From: Thermoplasmatales archaeon I-plasma
GTDB lineage: Archaea; Thermoplasmatota; Thermoplasmata; Thermoplasmatales; GCA-001856825
DNA: 64,000 nucleotides
Direction of reading: 5' to 3'
NCBI GenBank assembly: GCA_001856825.1
Contig: ATMD01000002.1
Location: forward strand, 4 to 64,003
In this document: positions 41,714 through 51,065 of the stretch, piece by piece
Position numbering within the stretch: the stretch's first letter is position 1
Layout of the letters: every line of letters starts with the position of its first letter
Translations under genes and position numbers: made by a program
Notes under the pieces: model-generated
The model's input: the letters and a program-made list of their open reading frames with translations, nothing else
Database searches by the model: none
What the model was told of the DNA's origin: nothing

Positions 41714-42135
41714 TGGTCATAACGCTCGTTCCAAAGAACATTGCAAAGGATGGATCTGTGTTTCAGTATTTTGCCCCCGCTCCGGAATGCAACGTTTGCA
41801 ACCTTAAGAACGTCTGCCACAATCTTACACCTGGTTCATACTACAAGGTTGTCAAATTCAGGGAGAAGGAGCACAAATGCTTCATTCACGAATATGACAA
41901 GGTGTATACTGTTGAAGTAGTTGAAGTCAGTAGGAGCATAATGATCCCCTTGAAGATAGCAAAGGAGGGGGCTAAGGTAACTTATAAGAGACCAGAGTGT
42001 GATGATTATGAATGTAAGCTGGCAAGCATATGCATTCTGAGCTATATGAAGGACAGATCGAAGATCAAGGTCAATGAAGTACTTGAAAACAAATGCCCAA
42101 GAGGCTTTGGCCTGGTTGAAGCAAAGATAGAATGA
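41713..42135 (+). CDS. UPF0179 family protein
   Basis: This 140-residue archaeal protein has eight conserved cysteines in groups (CNVCNLKNVC; CDDYECKLASIC; NKCPRG) that probably bind metal. Its start overlaps the egsA stop by one base, and its stop overlaps the next gene's ATG. The function is unknown. The cysteine spacing suggests a zinc or iron-sulfur protein. Confidence 0.9.
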   Translation: MVITLVPKNIAKDGSVFQYFAPAPECNVCNLKNVCHNLTPGSYYKVVKFREKEHKCFIHEYDKVYTVEVVEVSRSIMIPLKIAKEGAKVTYKRPECDDYECKLASICILSYMKDRSKIKVNEVLENKCPRGFGLVEAKIE

Positions 42136-43319
42136 GCCTACTTGTAGGAATTATAGGGAAGCCAAATGTTGGAAAGAGCACATTTTTCTCCGCTCTTACA
42201 GAAAATCCTGTAGAGATAGCGGACTATCCATTTACCACTATAGAATCAAACAAGGGCGTCACCTATATTAGGGCAAAATGCCCCGAGACAGATATCGGAA
42301 AGAAATGCAACCCTAAGCTTGGAAAGTGCGTAAATGGGGTAAGGCTTGTGCCGGTTGAATTGATAGACGTCGCAGGATTGGTACCCGGTGCCCACGAAGG
42401 CAAGGGGCTTGGAAACAAATTCCTAGACGACCTCAGGAGGGCAGATGGCTTCATACAGGTAGTCGACTCAACCGGTTCCCTGGACCATAACGGGATCAAT
42501 GTTGGAAGAGGCAAGGTAGACCCATTGAGCGACGCGGAATTTGTGCAAAATGAAATTGGGTTGTGGCTAGCAGGCATCATATCAGATGGTCTGATAAGAA
42601 ACCTGAGGAAACTCGAGAGTGAAGGCGGCAAGCTGGATGCGGTAATAGCAGAGAAGGTTTCTGGGCTTGGAATCGATCCAAAAGAGGTGTCCGCTGCCGT
42701 CAGGAACGCAGGAATACCCAGCAATCTCAAAGAATGGGATGACCAAGTTACCCTGAGACTTTCAAAGGAAATAATAAGGCTATCAAAACCCGGGATAATA
42801 GTCGCCAGCAAGGGAGACAAGATCGAGCAATCTGAAGCAGCAAAATTGAGGGAAAGGGGGGCTATCGTTGTTTCAGGGGACTATGAGCTTGTCCTGAGGA
42901 GGGCATCAAAGGCAGGGCTGATAGACTATTTCCCAGGAAATAACTACTTTAAGATCATAGATGAGGGAAAATTAAACATTGCACAGAAAGAAGCACTGAA
43001 GAAGGTCAGTGACTTCCTTAAGGCCAACAATGGAACACAAACACAGGAAGCGGTAGAGTATCTTGTTTATGATGTTCTTAAGATGATAGTTGTCTATCCT
43101 GTTGAGGATGAAAACCACTGGACAGACAAGAATGGAAACATACTCCCTGACGCAATCCTCATGAAACAGGGGTCAACCGCAATCGACCTTGCCTTCAAGG
43201 TTCATTCCGATCTGGGGGAAAAATTCATCAGGGCAGTAAATGGGCGGACAAAAAGGGTTCTTGGGAGGGATTACCAGTTGCAGGACGGAGATGTCATTAA
43301 GATTGTCGCTGCCCACTGA
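42132..43319 (+). CDS. YchF/OBG-type GTPase
   Basis: This 395-residue P-loop protein has G1 GKPNVGKST (9-17), a G3-like DVAGLVPGAHEGKGLG, a KGDK base-recognition motif and a C-terminal TGS domain (DAILMKQGSTAIDLAFK). A cysteine-containing insert near residues 50-67 is typical of archaeal members. The family acts around the ribosome. Its last 23 bp overlap the convergent rsmA gene. Confidence 0.92.
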   Translation: MSLLVGIIGKPNVGKSTFFSALTENPVEIADYPFTTIESNKGVTYIRAKCPETDIGKKCNPKLGKCVNGVRLVPVELIDVAGLVPGAHEGKGLGNKFLDDLRRADGFIQVVDSTGSLDHNGINVGRGKVDPLSDAEFVQNEIGLWLAGIISDGLIRNLRKLESEGGKLDAVIAEKVSGLGIDPKEVSAAVRNAGIPSNLKEWDDQVTLRLSKEIIRLSKPGIIVASKGDKIEQSEAAKLRERGAIVVSGDYELVLRRASKAGLIDYFPGNNYFKIIDEGKLNIAQKEALKKVSDFLKANNGTQTQEAVEYLVYDVLKMIVVYPVEDENHWTDKNGNILPDAILMKQGSTAIDLAFKVHSDLGEKFIRAVNGRTKRVLGRDYQLQDGDVIKIVAAH

Positions 43320-43998
43320 ATTCACCAAAAATTTCCAGCAGCTCTATACTCGACAACTCTTCCGGCCTGTTATCGCCGTAAATTTCGGAATCAACAATGT
43401 TTCTAATCTTCTTCCTTCTTTGAGAGAACAGTATCTTGAGGAATTCATCGAAACCAGGTGGTATATATTCATCTTTCTTCTCAATTCTGAGGACAGTGCT
43501 GTATACTTCTGGAGACGGAGTGAACCTCGATGGGGGAATGTCAAATTTCCTCTCTATCCTAAACTTCATCTGCATCATAATTGAAAGCCTGGAATACTCC
43601 CTTGTCTTTGGAATAGCCGTTATCCTGTCAGCAACCTCTTTCTGGATTGTAACTACGCCTTCATCGAACCTGCTGTTCCAAAGTTTTTCCAGAAGAGGGG
43701 AAGAGATGGAATACGGCATGTTTGAAATAAATACGTCAAACACGGGCCATTCAACCTTCAGGGCATCTCCGGAGATTACTTTTGCGTCTGGGAAAGACTC
43801 AACCAATCGTTTTACGAACCCTTTTTCCCTTTCAATTATGGTCAGTGACCTGTAATTCCTCAGGAACCTCGTAAGCTGTCCCAGTCCTGCACCAACCTCT
43901 AGAACATCTTTGTCTTGAACATTCACTATAGAAACTATATTCTCTGCAATCCTGGTGTCGTTGAGGAAGTTTATTCCTGAACTTCTATTCCTGTGCAT
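43297..43998 (-). CDS. rsmA: 16S rRNA dimethyladenosine transferase
   Basis: This enzyme methylates two adjacent adenosines near the 3' end of 16S rRNA. The 233-residue protein has SAM motif I (VLEVGAGLGQLT) and the catalytic NMPY (FISNMPYSISSPLL), plus a small C-terminal helical domain with FSQRRKKIRN. It is the last gene of the long minus-strand run that follows psmA. Its tail overlaps YchF by 23 bp. Confidence 0.93.
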   Translation of the reverse strand: MHRNRSSGINFLNDTRIAENIVSIVNVQDKDVLEVGAGLGQLTRFLRNYRSLTIIEREKGFVKRLVESFPDAKVISGDALKVEWPVFDVFISNMPYSISSPLLEKLWNSRFDEGVVTIQKEVADRITAIPKTREYSRLSIMMQMKFRIERKFDIPPSRFTPSPEVYSTVLRIEKKDEYIPPGFDEFLKILFSQRRKKIRNIVDSEIYGDNRPEELSSIELLEIFGEFSGQRQS

Positions 43999-44001
43999 CG
44001 C

Positions 44002-44559
44002 CTATCCGGAAACGAACAGCCTGTGCCTTTCATCCTTGTTCTTGAGTTCCCTGATAATCCGCTCCGTGATCATTTTCTCCGGGTCCCTGAGGCCCTTGAC
44101 CCTAGACTTAAGGTCCTGGAAGTTTTTGAATGGCCCCTTCTTCCTTTCGTCAAGTATCTCCCACATGAGGTTCCTTCCGACACCGTAGAGGAGATCAAGC
44201 TGGTGGAGCCTTGCCGTTACAGGTTGTGCATTGTTGAAGAAATTTACGAATCTCTGTTCGTTGTTTTCTACTATTTGCCGCAATACAAATTCAATCTCAT
44301 TCTGGGCACCCGGCGTCAGCTCATCAAAGGAAATCCTTCTTCTTACGCTTCCTATCTTATCCCTCTTCTCCATATCCTTCCCTATGTACACCCTGTCTCC
44401 TATTGCCATCGCAACACCCTGCTTCGGTATAAGCTCGAAGAGTTTCAGCTCCTCTTCCCCAATAGCGAGCGATAGTGGCACCCTCTTGAACGCTTTTTCT
44501 TCCATCCTTCCTTGTGGTAGAATGTCAAGAACGTACGCATACTCTTCCAAGGTAATCAC
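44002..44559 (-). CDS. DUF655 protein
   Basis: This 185-residue protein of the archaeal DUF655 family has an N-terminal OB-like beta region (MITLEEYAYVLDILPQG) and a C-terminal helix-hairpin-helix part (LDLLYGVGRNLMWEILDERK) likely to bind nucleic acid. It is coupled to rpoF by a 4-bp overlap and followed by rsmA after 3 bp, the usual archaeal gene order. Its exact role is unknown, and RNA processing is the likely area. Confidence 0.9.
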   Translation of the reverse strand: MITLEEYAYVLDILPQGRMEEKAFKRVPLSLAIGEEELKLFELIPKQGVAMAIGDRVYIGKDMEKRDKIGSVRRRISFDELTPGAQNEIEFVLRQIVENNEQRFVNFFNNAQPVTARLHQLDLLYGVGRNLMWEILDERKKGPFKNFQDLKSRVKGLRDPEKMITERIIRELKNKDERHRLFVSG

Positions 44560-44870
44560 CTGCTCTTGTGAAGAGTTTCAATGATCTTGTTTCCCAGTTC
44601 CTGTTCAAGGTTTTGAACGTGGGGGTACAGGATAGACCTTAGTTCATCTATGTTTGCGGGCATGATGTCTATGACCTTTACTGCAAGCATCTCTTCCAGT
44701 CCTAATGAAACTAGTTCCTTCTGGAGTTTTGCAGCCTTTTCCTCTGAAACTTTCGAGAATTTGGTGAGGTGCTTAAGTGCGGATGCCTGGACATCGGTGA
44801 GCTCTCTTTCCTTTGAAGCATCAGAGAGCAGTTCCTTTGCCTTGGCAAGAGGGATGTATTTTACTTTCAT
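44556..44870 (-). CDS. rpoF: RNA polymerase subunit Rpo4 (Rpb4 homologue)
   Basis: This is a 104-residue subunit of the RNA polymerase stalk, which pairs with Rpo7. It has the helical Rpb4/HRDC-like sequence (ELTDVQASALKHLTKFSKVSEEKA, then NIDELRSIL) and lies between rpl21e and DUF655, the standard archaeal arrangement. Confidence 0.93.
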   Translation of the reverse strand: MKVKYIPLAKAKELLSDASKERELTDVQASALKHLTKFSKVSEEKAAKLQKELVSLGLEEMLAVKVIDIMPANIDELRSILYPHVQNLEQELGNKIIETLHKSR

Positions 44871-44879
44871 TCCCCTGAT

Positions 44880-45170
44880 TCACGCCCTTCTTAAATGAAT
44901 TGGATAAGCAACGACCGTCTTGGGTTTCCCCTGATCGCTTATCTTAATGACGTATGCATCTCCTCTCTGTCCCTCAACGACCCCCGTCATCCCCTGAAAT
45001 CTCTTGAACGGCATACCCTTGTGAAAAGATGGTTCTACATCAATGGCTACACTGTCTCCTACCTTGAACGTCTTAACTATCCTGTTTACGGTAATAGGTC
45101 CCCTCTCATTCAACCTCTTCCTCATCTTGTATCTAGTCTTAGATCTGGGACCGTGAGACATTTTTCCCAT
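44880..45170 (-). CDS. rpl21e: 50S ribosomal protein L21e
   Basis: This is a 96-residue basic protein with the L21e signature (SHGPRSKTRYKMRKRLNERG, then VGDSVAIDVEPSFHKGMP and GVVEGQRGDAYVI). It lies between pus10 and rpoF. Its start at 45170 gives MGKMSHGPRS; the internal ATG (MSHGPRS) is a possible alternative. Confidence 0.96.
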   Translation of the reverse strand: MGKMSHGPRSKTRYKMRKRLNERGPITVNRIVKTFKVGDSVAIDVEPSFHKGMPFKRFQGMTGVVEGQRGDAYVIKISDQGKPKTVVAYPIHLRRA

Positions 45171-45181
45171 TTTTCCATCTC

Positions 45182-46249
45182 CTATTTGACTTCGAGCACA
45201 TTAAGATAATCTATTTTAACGTTTATGTCCAATTCGTCCTTGAGGTTTGGGACTGTACGACCGTTGTCCCCCGTGATGAATTCCTTGATGTATGTACCTG
45301 CTTCCGCCCTTATGACTAGCACCAGGTGACCATCTTTATATTGCTTGACTTCCATTGACCTGATAGTCCTTTCCCTAAGCTTATCCTTCCTAATGTTCAG
45401 TACCCTCCTGGGGGTCTTCTGGTTGATCCTGAGATTGCTATATTTCTTCAATATCTCCTCCAATCCATCTATTGCCTTTCCCTCTATTGTTAGACCGACT
45501 TCATATGTCTTGTCTGGTCTCAGAGTCTTCATATCCTCTATTTCAACAGGGTTCGCGAGGGATAATTCGATCACCTCAACCCCACCACCTGAAAACTTCA
45601 GTACCTCCTCTGAAATTCTGGCGGGATCAAATGTGCGATTGCGGGGGTTCTTGATTTCTACGTAGAACGGCCTTCCATTGCCGAGCATCAGGGCATCAAC
45701 GTCTTCCCTGCCTGACGCATAGAAATTATAGTCGCTACCCTTGAGTAGGTCACACGCTGTCAAGCCTATGTATTCTGAAATAGATTTCTCCCTCTCCTTC
45801 CCTTTCCCCGGCTTTATCCAAGGAGATTGAGGGATGCCTCTCCTCTTCTTGAGATACCTTCCTTTCAGATATTCTGGTCTTATCCAAATTGAGTAATCCA
45901 TGTTTTCCTGGTTTACGGTGAATACAATCTCTGGCCTGGAAAAATCAGCCCTGTAAGGGAGTTCAGCTTCTATCTTTGAACCCAAGGCAACCTGGAAGTC
46001 ATCCTTGTAACTCCTGAGTTTCACTCCTGACTTCTCTGCAAGTTCAATTTCCTTAGTCAGGTTTTCCTTCGGCGCTCTCAACCCTATCAGAAATGTAGAG
46101 AAGTCATACTTTTTGGCTTCTCCTTCAAACATTACAAAATAATCTTCAACGTGGTCCAGAATATTCCCGCAAAGTTCACAGCTTCCTTCCCGTAATTCCG
46201 AATAGTCGTTATATGACAGCCTTTCTTTGCATCTTGGGCAAAGGTACAT
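45182..46249 (-). CDS. pus10: tRNA pseudouridine synthase Pus10
   Basis: This enzyme makes pseudouridine at positions 54 and 55 of tRNA in archaea. The 355-residue protein has an N-terminal zinc ribbon (CPRC, CELC), a THUMP-like middle and the catalytic domain with the Asp in GREDVDALMLGNGRPF (about 180-195) and an RAEAGTYIKEFI segment near the end. It starts right after the rpoP stop, inside the ribosome/exosome run. Confidence 0.93.
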   Translation of the reverse strand: MYLCPRCKERLSYNDYSELREGSCELCGNILDHVEDYFVMFEGEAKKYDFSTFLIGLRAPKENLTKEIELAEKSGVKLRSYKDDFQVALGSKIEAELPYRADFSRPEIVFTVNQENMDYSIWIRPEYLKGRYLKKRRGIPQSPWIKPGKGKEREKSISEYIGLTACDLLKGSDYNFYASGREDVDALMLGNGRPFYVEIKNPRNRTFDPARISEEVLKFSGGGVEVIELSLANPVEIEDMKTLRPDKTYEVGLTIEGKAIDGLEEILKKYSNLRINQKTPRRVLNIRKDKLRERTIRSMEVKQYKDGHLVLVIRAEAGTYIKEFITGDNGRTVPNLKDELDINVKIDYLNVLEVK

Positions 46250-46381
46250 CTACTTGACTTCTACTGTCTTCACGACATTCCCGGGAATCCTCACAAAGAC
46301 CTTGGATCCACACTCACACTCGAACTGTGTTGTATCTCCTTCGTCCTTCAGTTCCCTTCCACACCTTATGCACTTAAACAT
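46250..46381 (-). CDS. rpoP: RNA polymerase subunit Rpo12 (Rpb12 homologue)
   Basis: This is a 43-residue zinc-ribbon subunit with CIRCG and CECG pairs. The frame is open further upstream (to 46432), but the ATG at 46381 (MFKCIRCGREL) is the correct family start. It overlaps the L37ae stop by 8 bp. Confidence 0.93.
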   Translation of the reverse strand: MFKCIRCGRELKDEGDTTQFECECGSKVFVRIPGNVVKTVEVK

Positions 46382-46631
46382 TTTCCAGGTCCACCTTCTT
46401 GAATTCAGTACTGAGTTCAGGAGAATATGCATCCCCTACAAACTCGAAGCCACACTTTCTGCAACCCCAGATACCAGGATGTATCCTCTTGACTGATACG
46501 TGGTGACACTTGGGGCATATGTAGGTGGTTTTCCTGAGATTTTCCATCTCGAGCCATCTCTTCTTGACAGTCGAACCATACCTGGCACCGAATCTGCCAG
46601 AACTTCCTACCTTTCTTGTCTTCTTGGTCAT
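46374..46631 (-). CDS. rpl37ae: 50S ribosomal protein L37ae
   Basis: This is an 85-residue ribosomal protein with N-terminal MTKKTRKVGSSGRFGARYGS and a zinc ribbon CPKC/CRKC. The frame extends upstream to 46826, but that part overlaps rrp42 and is not ribosomal-like, so ATG 46631 is chosen. It starts 4 bp after the rrp42 stop. Confidence 0.95.
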   Translation of the reverse strand: MTKKTRKVGSSGRFGARYGSTVKKRWLEMENLRKTTYICPKCHHVSVKRIHPGIWGCRKCGFEFVGDAYSPELSTEFKKVDLENV

Positions 46632-46635
46632 GGAC

Positions 46636-47421
46636 TCATTTCCCCAGTACTCTCTTCCTAATATCCTTTCCCACTTTAATCGACGTATCGACTGCGGAAA
46701 ACAGTTCCTCCTTGGTGATGCTGCCGCCCAGTCCTTTTTGCATTGCGACAACGTCCCCGTTCTCATTCGTTGCGACTGACAATCTTGCCGACGCAACCTC
46801 CTCCTCTTCAAGGTTAGGATCCGCAAGGAGGGTATTCCCTATCTTTGCGAACGTCACATTGATTGGAATGTGGTTTATTGGCAGTGGGAAATCCTCGGCA
46901 CCGATCTTGGATGCAGGTACCTTTGCCTCAAGCAGAGCAGCAACTGCTCCGAGCGAGCAGGCGTCTATCAGGTTTCCGTCATAATCCAGGATGTGCATGT
47001 CGATGAATACGACCCAGACCTTCTCCCCTTCCTTTATCACCAGCTTGTCAAGGTCTATCATCTTTGATTCCCTAATACCCCTGTCAACTACTCTCGCAAG
47101 TTCAATTGCATCTTCGCTTGGTGGTCCGGATTCAAAAGTAGGCGAAGCCATTGGTAGTAGTTCTGCATTGGTCGTCAGGATGCCGCTGTTAGGGGTGTCC
47201 GGAAATGGTTCCCCCTGCTCAATCTTGATGCCAACGAGTACCCTCGTGTCGCCAAGTCTAACTTCAGCTGATCCCTCTGCCCTCGGAACGAAGTTTGTGT
47301 TAACTACTGCAGTCCTAATCTCGTCAAACTTCCTACCGTCTATCCTGCTCCCCTCAGCACATATTTTCTCCAGGTATTCCCTCTTTAATCCATAAACTAT
47401 CTCGTCTGCGCTTTTACTCAC
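46636..47421 (-). CDS. rrp42: Exosome subunit Rrp42
   Basis: This is the non-catalytic RNase PH-like subunit of the archaeal exosome ring, paired with Rrp41. About 261 residues from GTG 47421 ([17 protein letters not shown]) give the usual start; GTG 47430 is also possible. The longer open frame to 47523 overlaps rrp41 and is unlikely. The RNase PH fold is clear ([27 protein letters not shown]). It overlaps the rrp41 stop by a few bases. Confidence 0.93.
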   Translation of the reverse strand: MSKSADEIVYGLKREYLEKICAEGSRIDGRKFDEIRTAVVNTNFVPRAEGSAEVRLGDTRVLVGIKIEQGEPFPDTPNSGILTTNAELLPMASPTFESGPPSEDAIELARVVDRGIRESKMIDLDKLVIKEGEKVWVVFIDMHILDYDGNLIDACSLGAVAALLEAKVPASKIGAEDFPLPINHIPINVTFAKIGNTLLADPNLEEEEVASARLSVATNENGDVVAMQKGLGGSITKEELFSAVDTSIKVGKDIRKRVLGK

Positions 47422-48175
47422 TTCGCTCACCTTCCTTCTCACTTTCACTTGCCTTGTATTTGGCAAGAAGCGCCTCCTTCTGGAGGTCGGAAATGTACAT
47501 CGCTGCCTTCTTTGAGAGCTCAACTGCTTCTTCCAGCTCGTCTCTTGTCATATTCCCATCCATCTGTAGCAGGACTATCTCCTGAGTCCTTGGAATAATG
47601 GCCATTGGCAGGTCTGCCTGTCCGAAGTTGTCCTCTTCCTTGTTCAGGTCTAGGACCACTTTCCCATCGATCTTGCCAGATGCACATCCAACGACCAGGT
47701 CCTTCATTGGTATGCCCGCATCCACGAGTGCAACAGATGCGGCTGTAAGTCCCGCAATTCTTGTGCCTGCATCAGCCTGAAGGACCTCTATGTAGACATC
47801 TATGCTAGTCCTTGGGAACTGTTCCGTAAATACGGCACACTCCAGCGCTTCCCCTATGACCTTGCTTATTTCGACTGCCCTTCTATCAGGCCCAGGTCTC
47901 TTTCTCTCGTCAACTGAAAAAGCAGCCATATTGTATCTTGCATTTATTATCGCCCTGGAAGGATTCTGTGTGTGCTTCGGGAATGCTTCCCTCGGCCCGT
48001 AAACAGCAACTAGAACCTTGTTTCCTCCCCATTCGATGTATGCTGATCCATCCGCCCTGTTAAGCACTCCTACTTCTATCCTGATAGGCCTTAACTCGTT
48101 GAACTTCCTTCCGTCTATTCTCAAACCATCTTCATTTATCAGTTTTATATCGCTTTGCGTTCCCAATTCAATCAC
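47414..48175 (-). CDS. rrp41: Exosome catalytic subunit Rrp41
   Basis: This is a phosphorolytic 3'-5' exoribonuclease that degrades or tails RNA using phosphate or NDP. The 253-residue RNase PH protein has [16 protein letters not shown] near the N-terminus, the [18 protein letters not shown] arginine-rich RNA site and the phosphate-binding/catalytic [13 protein letters not shown] with a downstream DLPMAI. It overlaps rrp4 by 8 bp. Confidence 0.96.
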   Translation of the reverse strand: MIELGTQSDIKLINEDGLRIDGRKFNELRPIRIEVGVLNRADGSAYIEWGGNKVLVAVYGPREAFPKHTQNPSRAIINARYNMAAFSVDERKRPGPDRRAVEISKVIGEALECAVFTEQFPRTSIDVYIEVLQADAGTRIAGLTAASVALVDAGIPMKDLVVGCASGKIDGKVVLDLNKEEDNFGQADLPMAIIPRTQEIVLLQMDGNMTRDELEEAVELSKKAAMYISDLQKEALLAKYKASESEKEGERSE

Positions 48176-48836
48176 CTTTGTTCTCTTCCAATATCTTTTT
48201 CACTCTGTCCGTCAATCCGGACGTGTGCGCCTCTTTCTCTATATACTTCAAAATTTTCTTCACTGCCATGACCTTGTCAGCAGATCCGTCAAGCCATACT
48301 ACCCCATTCTGTCCAAGCTGGATCTTTACTCCCGTCATTTCCTTGATCGTGTTGACCATTGACCCCGCCTTTCCTATGATACGTGAGACCTTTGTCGGCT
48401 GAACCATTACTATGTGGCCTCCCTCAAGTTTTCTCAGGCCTGCATCCTTCAGCGAGAGCCAGATCTGCCTGGACTCCGTTATCTCATTGACCTTGAGGAA
48501 CACGGTATCGCCTATTCCAAGTATCTTGTTCAGGTCCTGGTCCAGGTTCTTCCACGGCGTGTCGTTAATGTGCAGGAAACCCGGATACGGGCCTCTGATG
48601 TCCATGATCCAGAACGACGGGGCTATGTCTATTACCTTTCCAATTATCCTGTCGTTCCTTACAGGATAGTATTTCCCAGACAGCGGAATTATGTTTGCGT
48701 AGTTGTTGTATGTTTGCAGTACGCCCATCTGATACGAATAATACTTCCCGTTCTCGTGATAAATTCCGTTTCCCTGTTTCATTCCTTCTAGATTTATCTC
48801 CTCTCCTGGCAAAACAATCTTCCTTTCCATATCCAA
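48168..48836 (-). CDS. rrp4: Exosome RNA-binding subunit Rrp4
   Basis: This is the cap subunit of the exosome that captures RNA. The 222-residue protein has an N-terminal domain, an S1 RNA-binding domain ([18 protein letters not shown], about 63-130) and a KH domain with the modified GxxG loop [12 protein letters not shown] (about 152-165). It lies between SBDS and rrp41 in the canonical archaeal superoperon. Confidence 0.95.
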   Translation of the reverse strand: MDMERKIVLPGEEINLEGMKQGNGIYHENGKYYSYQMGVLQTYNNYANIIPLSGKYYPVRNDRIIGKVIDIAPSFWIMDIRGPYPGFLHINDTPWKNLDQDLNKILGIGDTVFLKVNEITESRQIWLSLKDAGLRKLEGGHIVMVQPTKVSRIIGKAGSMVNTIKEMTGVKIQLGQNGVVWLDGSADKVMAVKKILKYIEKEAHTSGLTDRVKKILEENKGD

Positions 48837-48848
48837 ATATATTCACCT

Positions 48849-49556
48849 CTATTTTATCAACCTTATATTCACATTGCCTTTTGTTCTCTTGTTCAGGAAG
48901 TCGTAAAGCTGATCCTGAACCCCACCGGGAATTTCTATTATTGCACTGTAATTCCCGTTGTTCTTCCAATCTTCCTTTAGTATCTGTCCTAGGTGGGCCA
49001 TTTCCGCATATATCTTCCCATACTCTGTTCCCGGTACCTCGATCTCCATCTTAACGTGCTCGAACCTGATCGGAAGAATGACCCTAATAGCCTTCAGAAC
49101 ATCATTTACCTGTTCCTCTGCGCTCTTGAATGGATCCACCCTGACCTTTGCTTCCTCCATTGCTTTCTCTATCCTCTGCGGTGGATGTGGCGTTCCCGAC
49201 TGGGGATTCATAGACTCCCTCGATATTATCTCTATGATCTGCCTTCTCTTCTCTTCGAGCATCTTGCGTCTTTGTTCTGTTGTAAGTTGTACCTGACCCC
49301 TCTTCACTATCTCGACTACGACAGTCTGAAAGTCGTCAGTGCCAAATACCTCTTTTATTACTTCTTCTGATGCTCTGTCCCCTTTGCTGCTGTCCTTGAA
49401 TATCATGTCAGTGGCCACGTAGTCAGATACGTTGACGTTTTTCCCCGATTTGATCAAATCTACAAGTTTCTGGTCTATGAGCACCTCGAACCTGTGGCCC
49501 TTTGATTCGTATCTGGCAATAAGCGCGTCCTCTACTTTGACCATTAACCTACTCAC
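48849..49556 (-). CDS. sbds: Ribosome maturation protein SDO1 (SBDS homologue)
   Basis: This is the homologue of the Shwachman-Bodian-Diamond protein, which helps release the anti-association factor aIF6 from the large subunit. The 235-residue protein has the N-terminal FYSH domain (ARYESKGHRFEVLID), a helical middle (TTEQRRKMLEEKRRQII) and a C-terminal ferredoxin-like domain. It overlaps the psmA stop by 4 bp and precedes rrp4. Confidence 0.95.
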   Translation of the reverse strand: MSRLMVKVEDALIARYESKGHRFEVLIDQKLVDLIKSGKNVNVSDYVATDMIFKDSSKGDRASEEVIKEVFGTDDFQTVVVEIVKRGQVQLTTEQRRKMLEEKRRQIIEIISRESMNPQSGTPHPPQRIEKAMEEAKVRVDPFKSAEEQVNDVLKAIRVILPIRFEHVKMEIEVPGTEYGKIYAEMAHLGQILKEDWKNNGNYSAIIEIPGGVQDQLYDFLNKRTKGNVNIRLIK

Positions 49557-50263
49557 TTGTTGCCTATGAGCTTGTTGGTCTCCTCCGGAGATAGAATTTT
49601 GAACCTTTGTCCCTTCGTTATGACCCCAACGCTCACCGTACCGAGCCCCTGACCCTGTTCTAGTCCTGCCTTGAGCGCCTTTATACCGAGCTCTGCAGCA
49701 TCTTTAAGTTGCATGTTGCTCCTGTATTCCTTTTCCAGGATGTCGACTGCAGCGTCCCTTCCATACCCTATAGCATCGGCCTTATAGCCAGTTGAGAGAC
49801 CCGAAGGATCAGTTTCAAACAAGGTTATTCCCGTTTCGTCGATTCCAGTGATCAGAAGAGATGCTCCGAATGGTCTTACTCCGCCGTACTGTGTGTATTG
49901 CTGTAGGAGGTCGCACACCTTCTTAACCAATGACTCCACTATTATATCCTGTCCGTAAGTAACCTTCTCAGACTGGGCCTGGAGTCTCGCATGGTCTATC
50001 AATATCCTAGCGTCCCCTATGAGACCAGATGAGGCAGCACCGATGTGACCGTCGATTGTGAATATTTTCTCAATACTTCTCTCGTCTATAAGCCCGCTCT
50101 TCACCCTCTTGTCTGCCATGAGGATTGCTCCGTCCTCAAACACGATACCAATGGCAGTCGTACCTCTCTTGACGGCTTCCCTTGCATACTCTACCTGGAA
50201 CAATCTTCCGTCCGGTGAGAACACTGTGATAGCTCTATCATATGCCATTTGTGCTGATTGCAT
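49553..50263 (-). CDS. psmA: Proteasome alpha subunit
   Basis: This is the outer-ring subunit of the 20S proteasome. The protein has the alpha signature YDRAITVFSPDGRLFQVEYAREAVKRG with the gate and H0 helix. The second of two tandem ATGs (50263, MQSAQMAYDR) matches the Thermoplasma protein and is best spaced from the AGGTGA ribosome site; the frame extends upstream to 50293. It is the first gene of the minus-strand run down to rsmA. Confidence 0.95.
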   Translation of the reverse strand: MQSAQMAYDRAITVFSPDGRLFQVEYAREAVKRGTTAIGIVFEDGAILMADKRVKSGLIDERSIEKIFTIDGHIGAASSGLIGDARILIDHARLQAQSEKVTYGQDIIVESLVKKVCDLLQQYTQYGGVRPFGASLLITGIDETGITLFETDPSGLSTGYKADAIGYGRDAAVDILEKEYRSNMQLKDAAELGIKALKAGLEQGQGLGTVSVGVITKGQRFKILSPEETNKLIGNK

Positions 50264-50339
50264 CATTTCACCTACTTTCTCCGTATATGTCAACGGAGTA
50301 ATAAACCTTTATGAGGATATTATTGCGAGAAAACGCTAC

Positions 50340-51065
50340 CTAGAGCCTGAATAAATCTAGCGATTCTTTCTCTTGAAAATGCAGTTCTGCGGGTATGACA
50401 ATCGTTAATGGAACTTTCCCTTTTCTCCATTCCTTAATATCTCTCATTCTGCCATACGCTATAGCCTCATCTTCCGTGCCAAGAGAGCTTACCACCCCTA
50501 TCTCCCTGCTGTCTTCAAATACCCCTCCCTTCACTTCAGACTCCAACCATTGTAGTTCTTCTATAGCCTCCCTCAATTCCATGGGAGGCTGGGTATCTAG
50601 AAGCAGGATCGTGTGCAGTTTTCTTTTATAATTTTCGCTTATCCTTTCATACGGTGATAATGGCCTAAAATTCCCTTCAAACCTGGGAAGAGATACCGGC
50701 GCTCCTATCTTGTAGAGGTGAAGCCCCAGCCTAGTTGCTGCAGTCGGAAAAATTGAAGAGTTGTGGAATATTCTAACAGGAACTCCCTTCCTTGATGCCT
50801 CCTGATATATCACAAAGTGAGTGGTTGCGGAAAATGAGTCTCCTGGTATTACGATGGAAACGTTCCCCTCCTCCTTGAATAACCATTCGAAGTCTTCGAG
50901 CATTTTCCTGCTGGCAAATGTCAATTCCCTTTGCCCAAATATCTTTAGATAATTTGGGGAGGTATATGTGTCCACTATTATCAGCCTTGAATTTTCAAGG
51001 AAATCGATCTCCTCCATCGTAAAGCTCTTGGGAGGGTTGAAACCTGCAGATATGAACCCTATCAT
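50340..51065 (-). CDS. dphB: Diphthine synthase
   Basis: This SAM-dependent methyltransferase of the tetrapyrrole methylase fold carries out the second step of diphthamide synthesis on EF-2. The sequence is divergent, but the SAM-binding IPGDSFSATTH (about 78-88), FHNSSIFPTAATRLGLHLYKIG and ILLLDTQ segments match DphB. It is coupled to the phosphoesterase gene by a 4-bp overlap. Dph2 is at 5639-6637. Confidence 0.88.
   Translation of the reverse strand: MIGFISAGFNPPKSFTMEEIDFLENSRLIIVDTYTSPNYLKIFGQRELTFASRKMLEDFEWLFKEEGNVSIVIPGDSFSATTHFVIYQEASRKGVPVRIFHNSSIFPTAATRLGLHLYKIGAPVSLPRFEGNFRPLSPYERISENYKRKLHTILLLDTQPPMELREAIEELQWLESEVKGGVFEDSREIGVVSSLGTEDEAIAYGRMRDIKEWRKGKVPLTIVIPAELHFQEKESLDLFRL

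Noticed and set aside
46636-46826. Long N-terminal extension of L37ae
   Set aside because: It lies inside rrp42 in another frame. The ribosomal protein has a clear family start at 46631.
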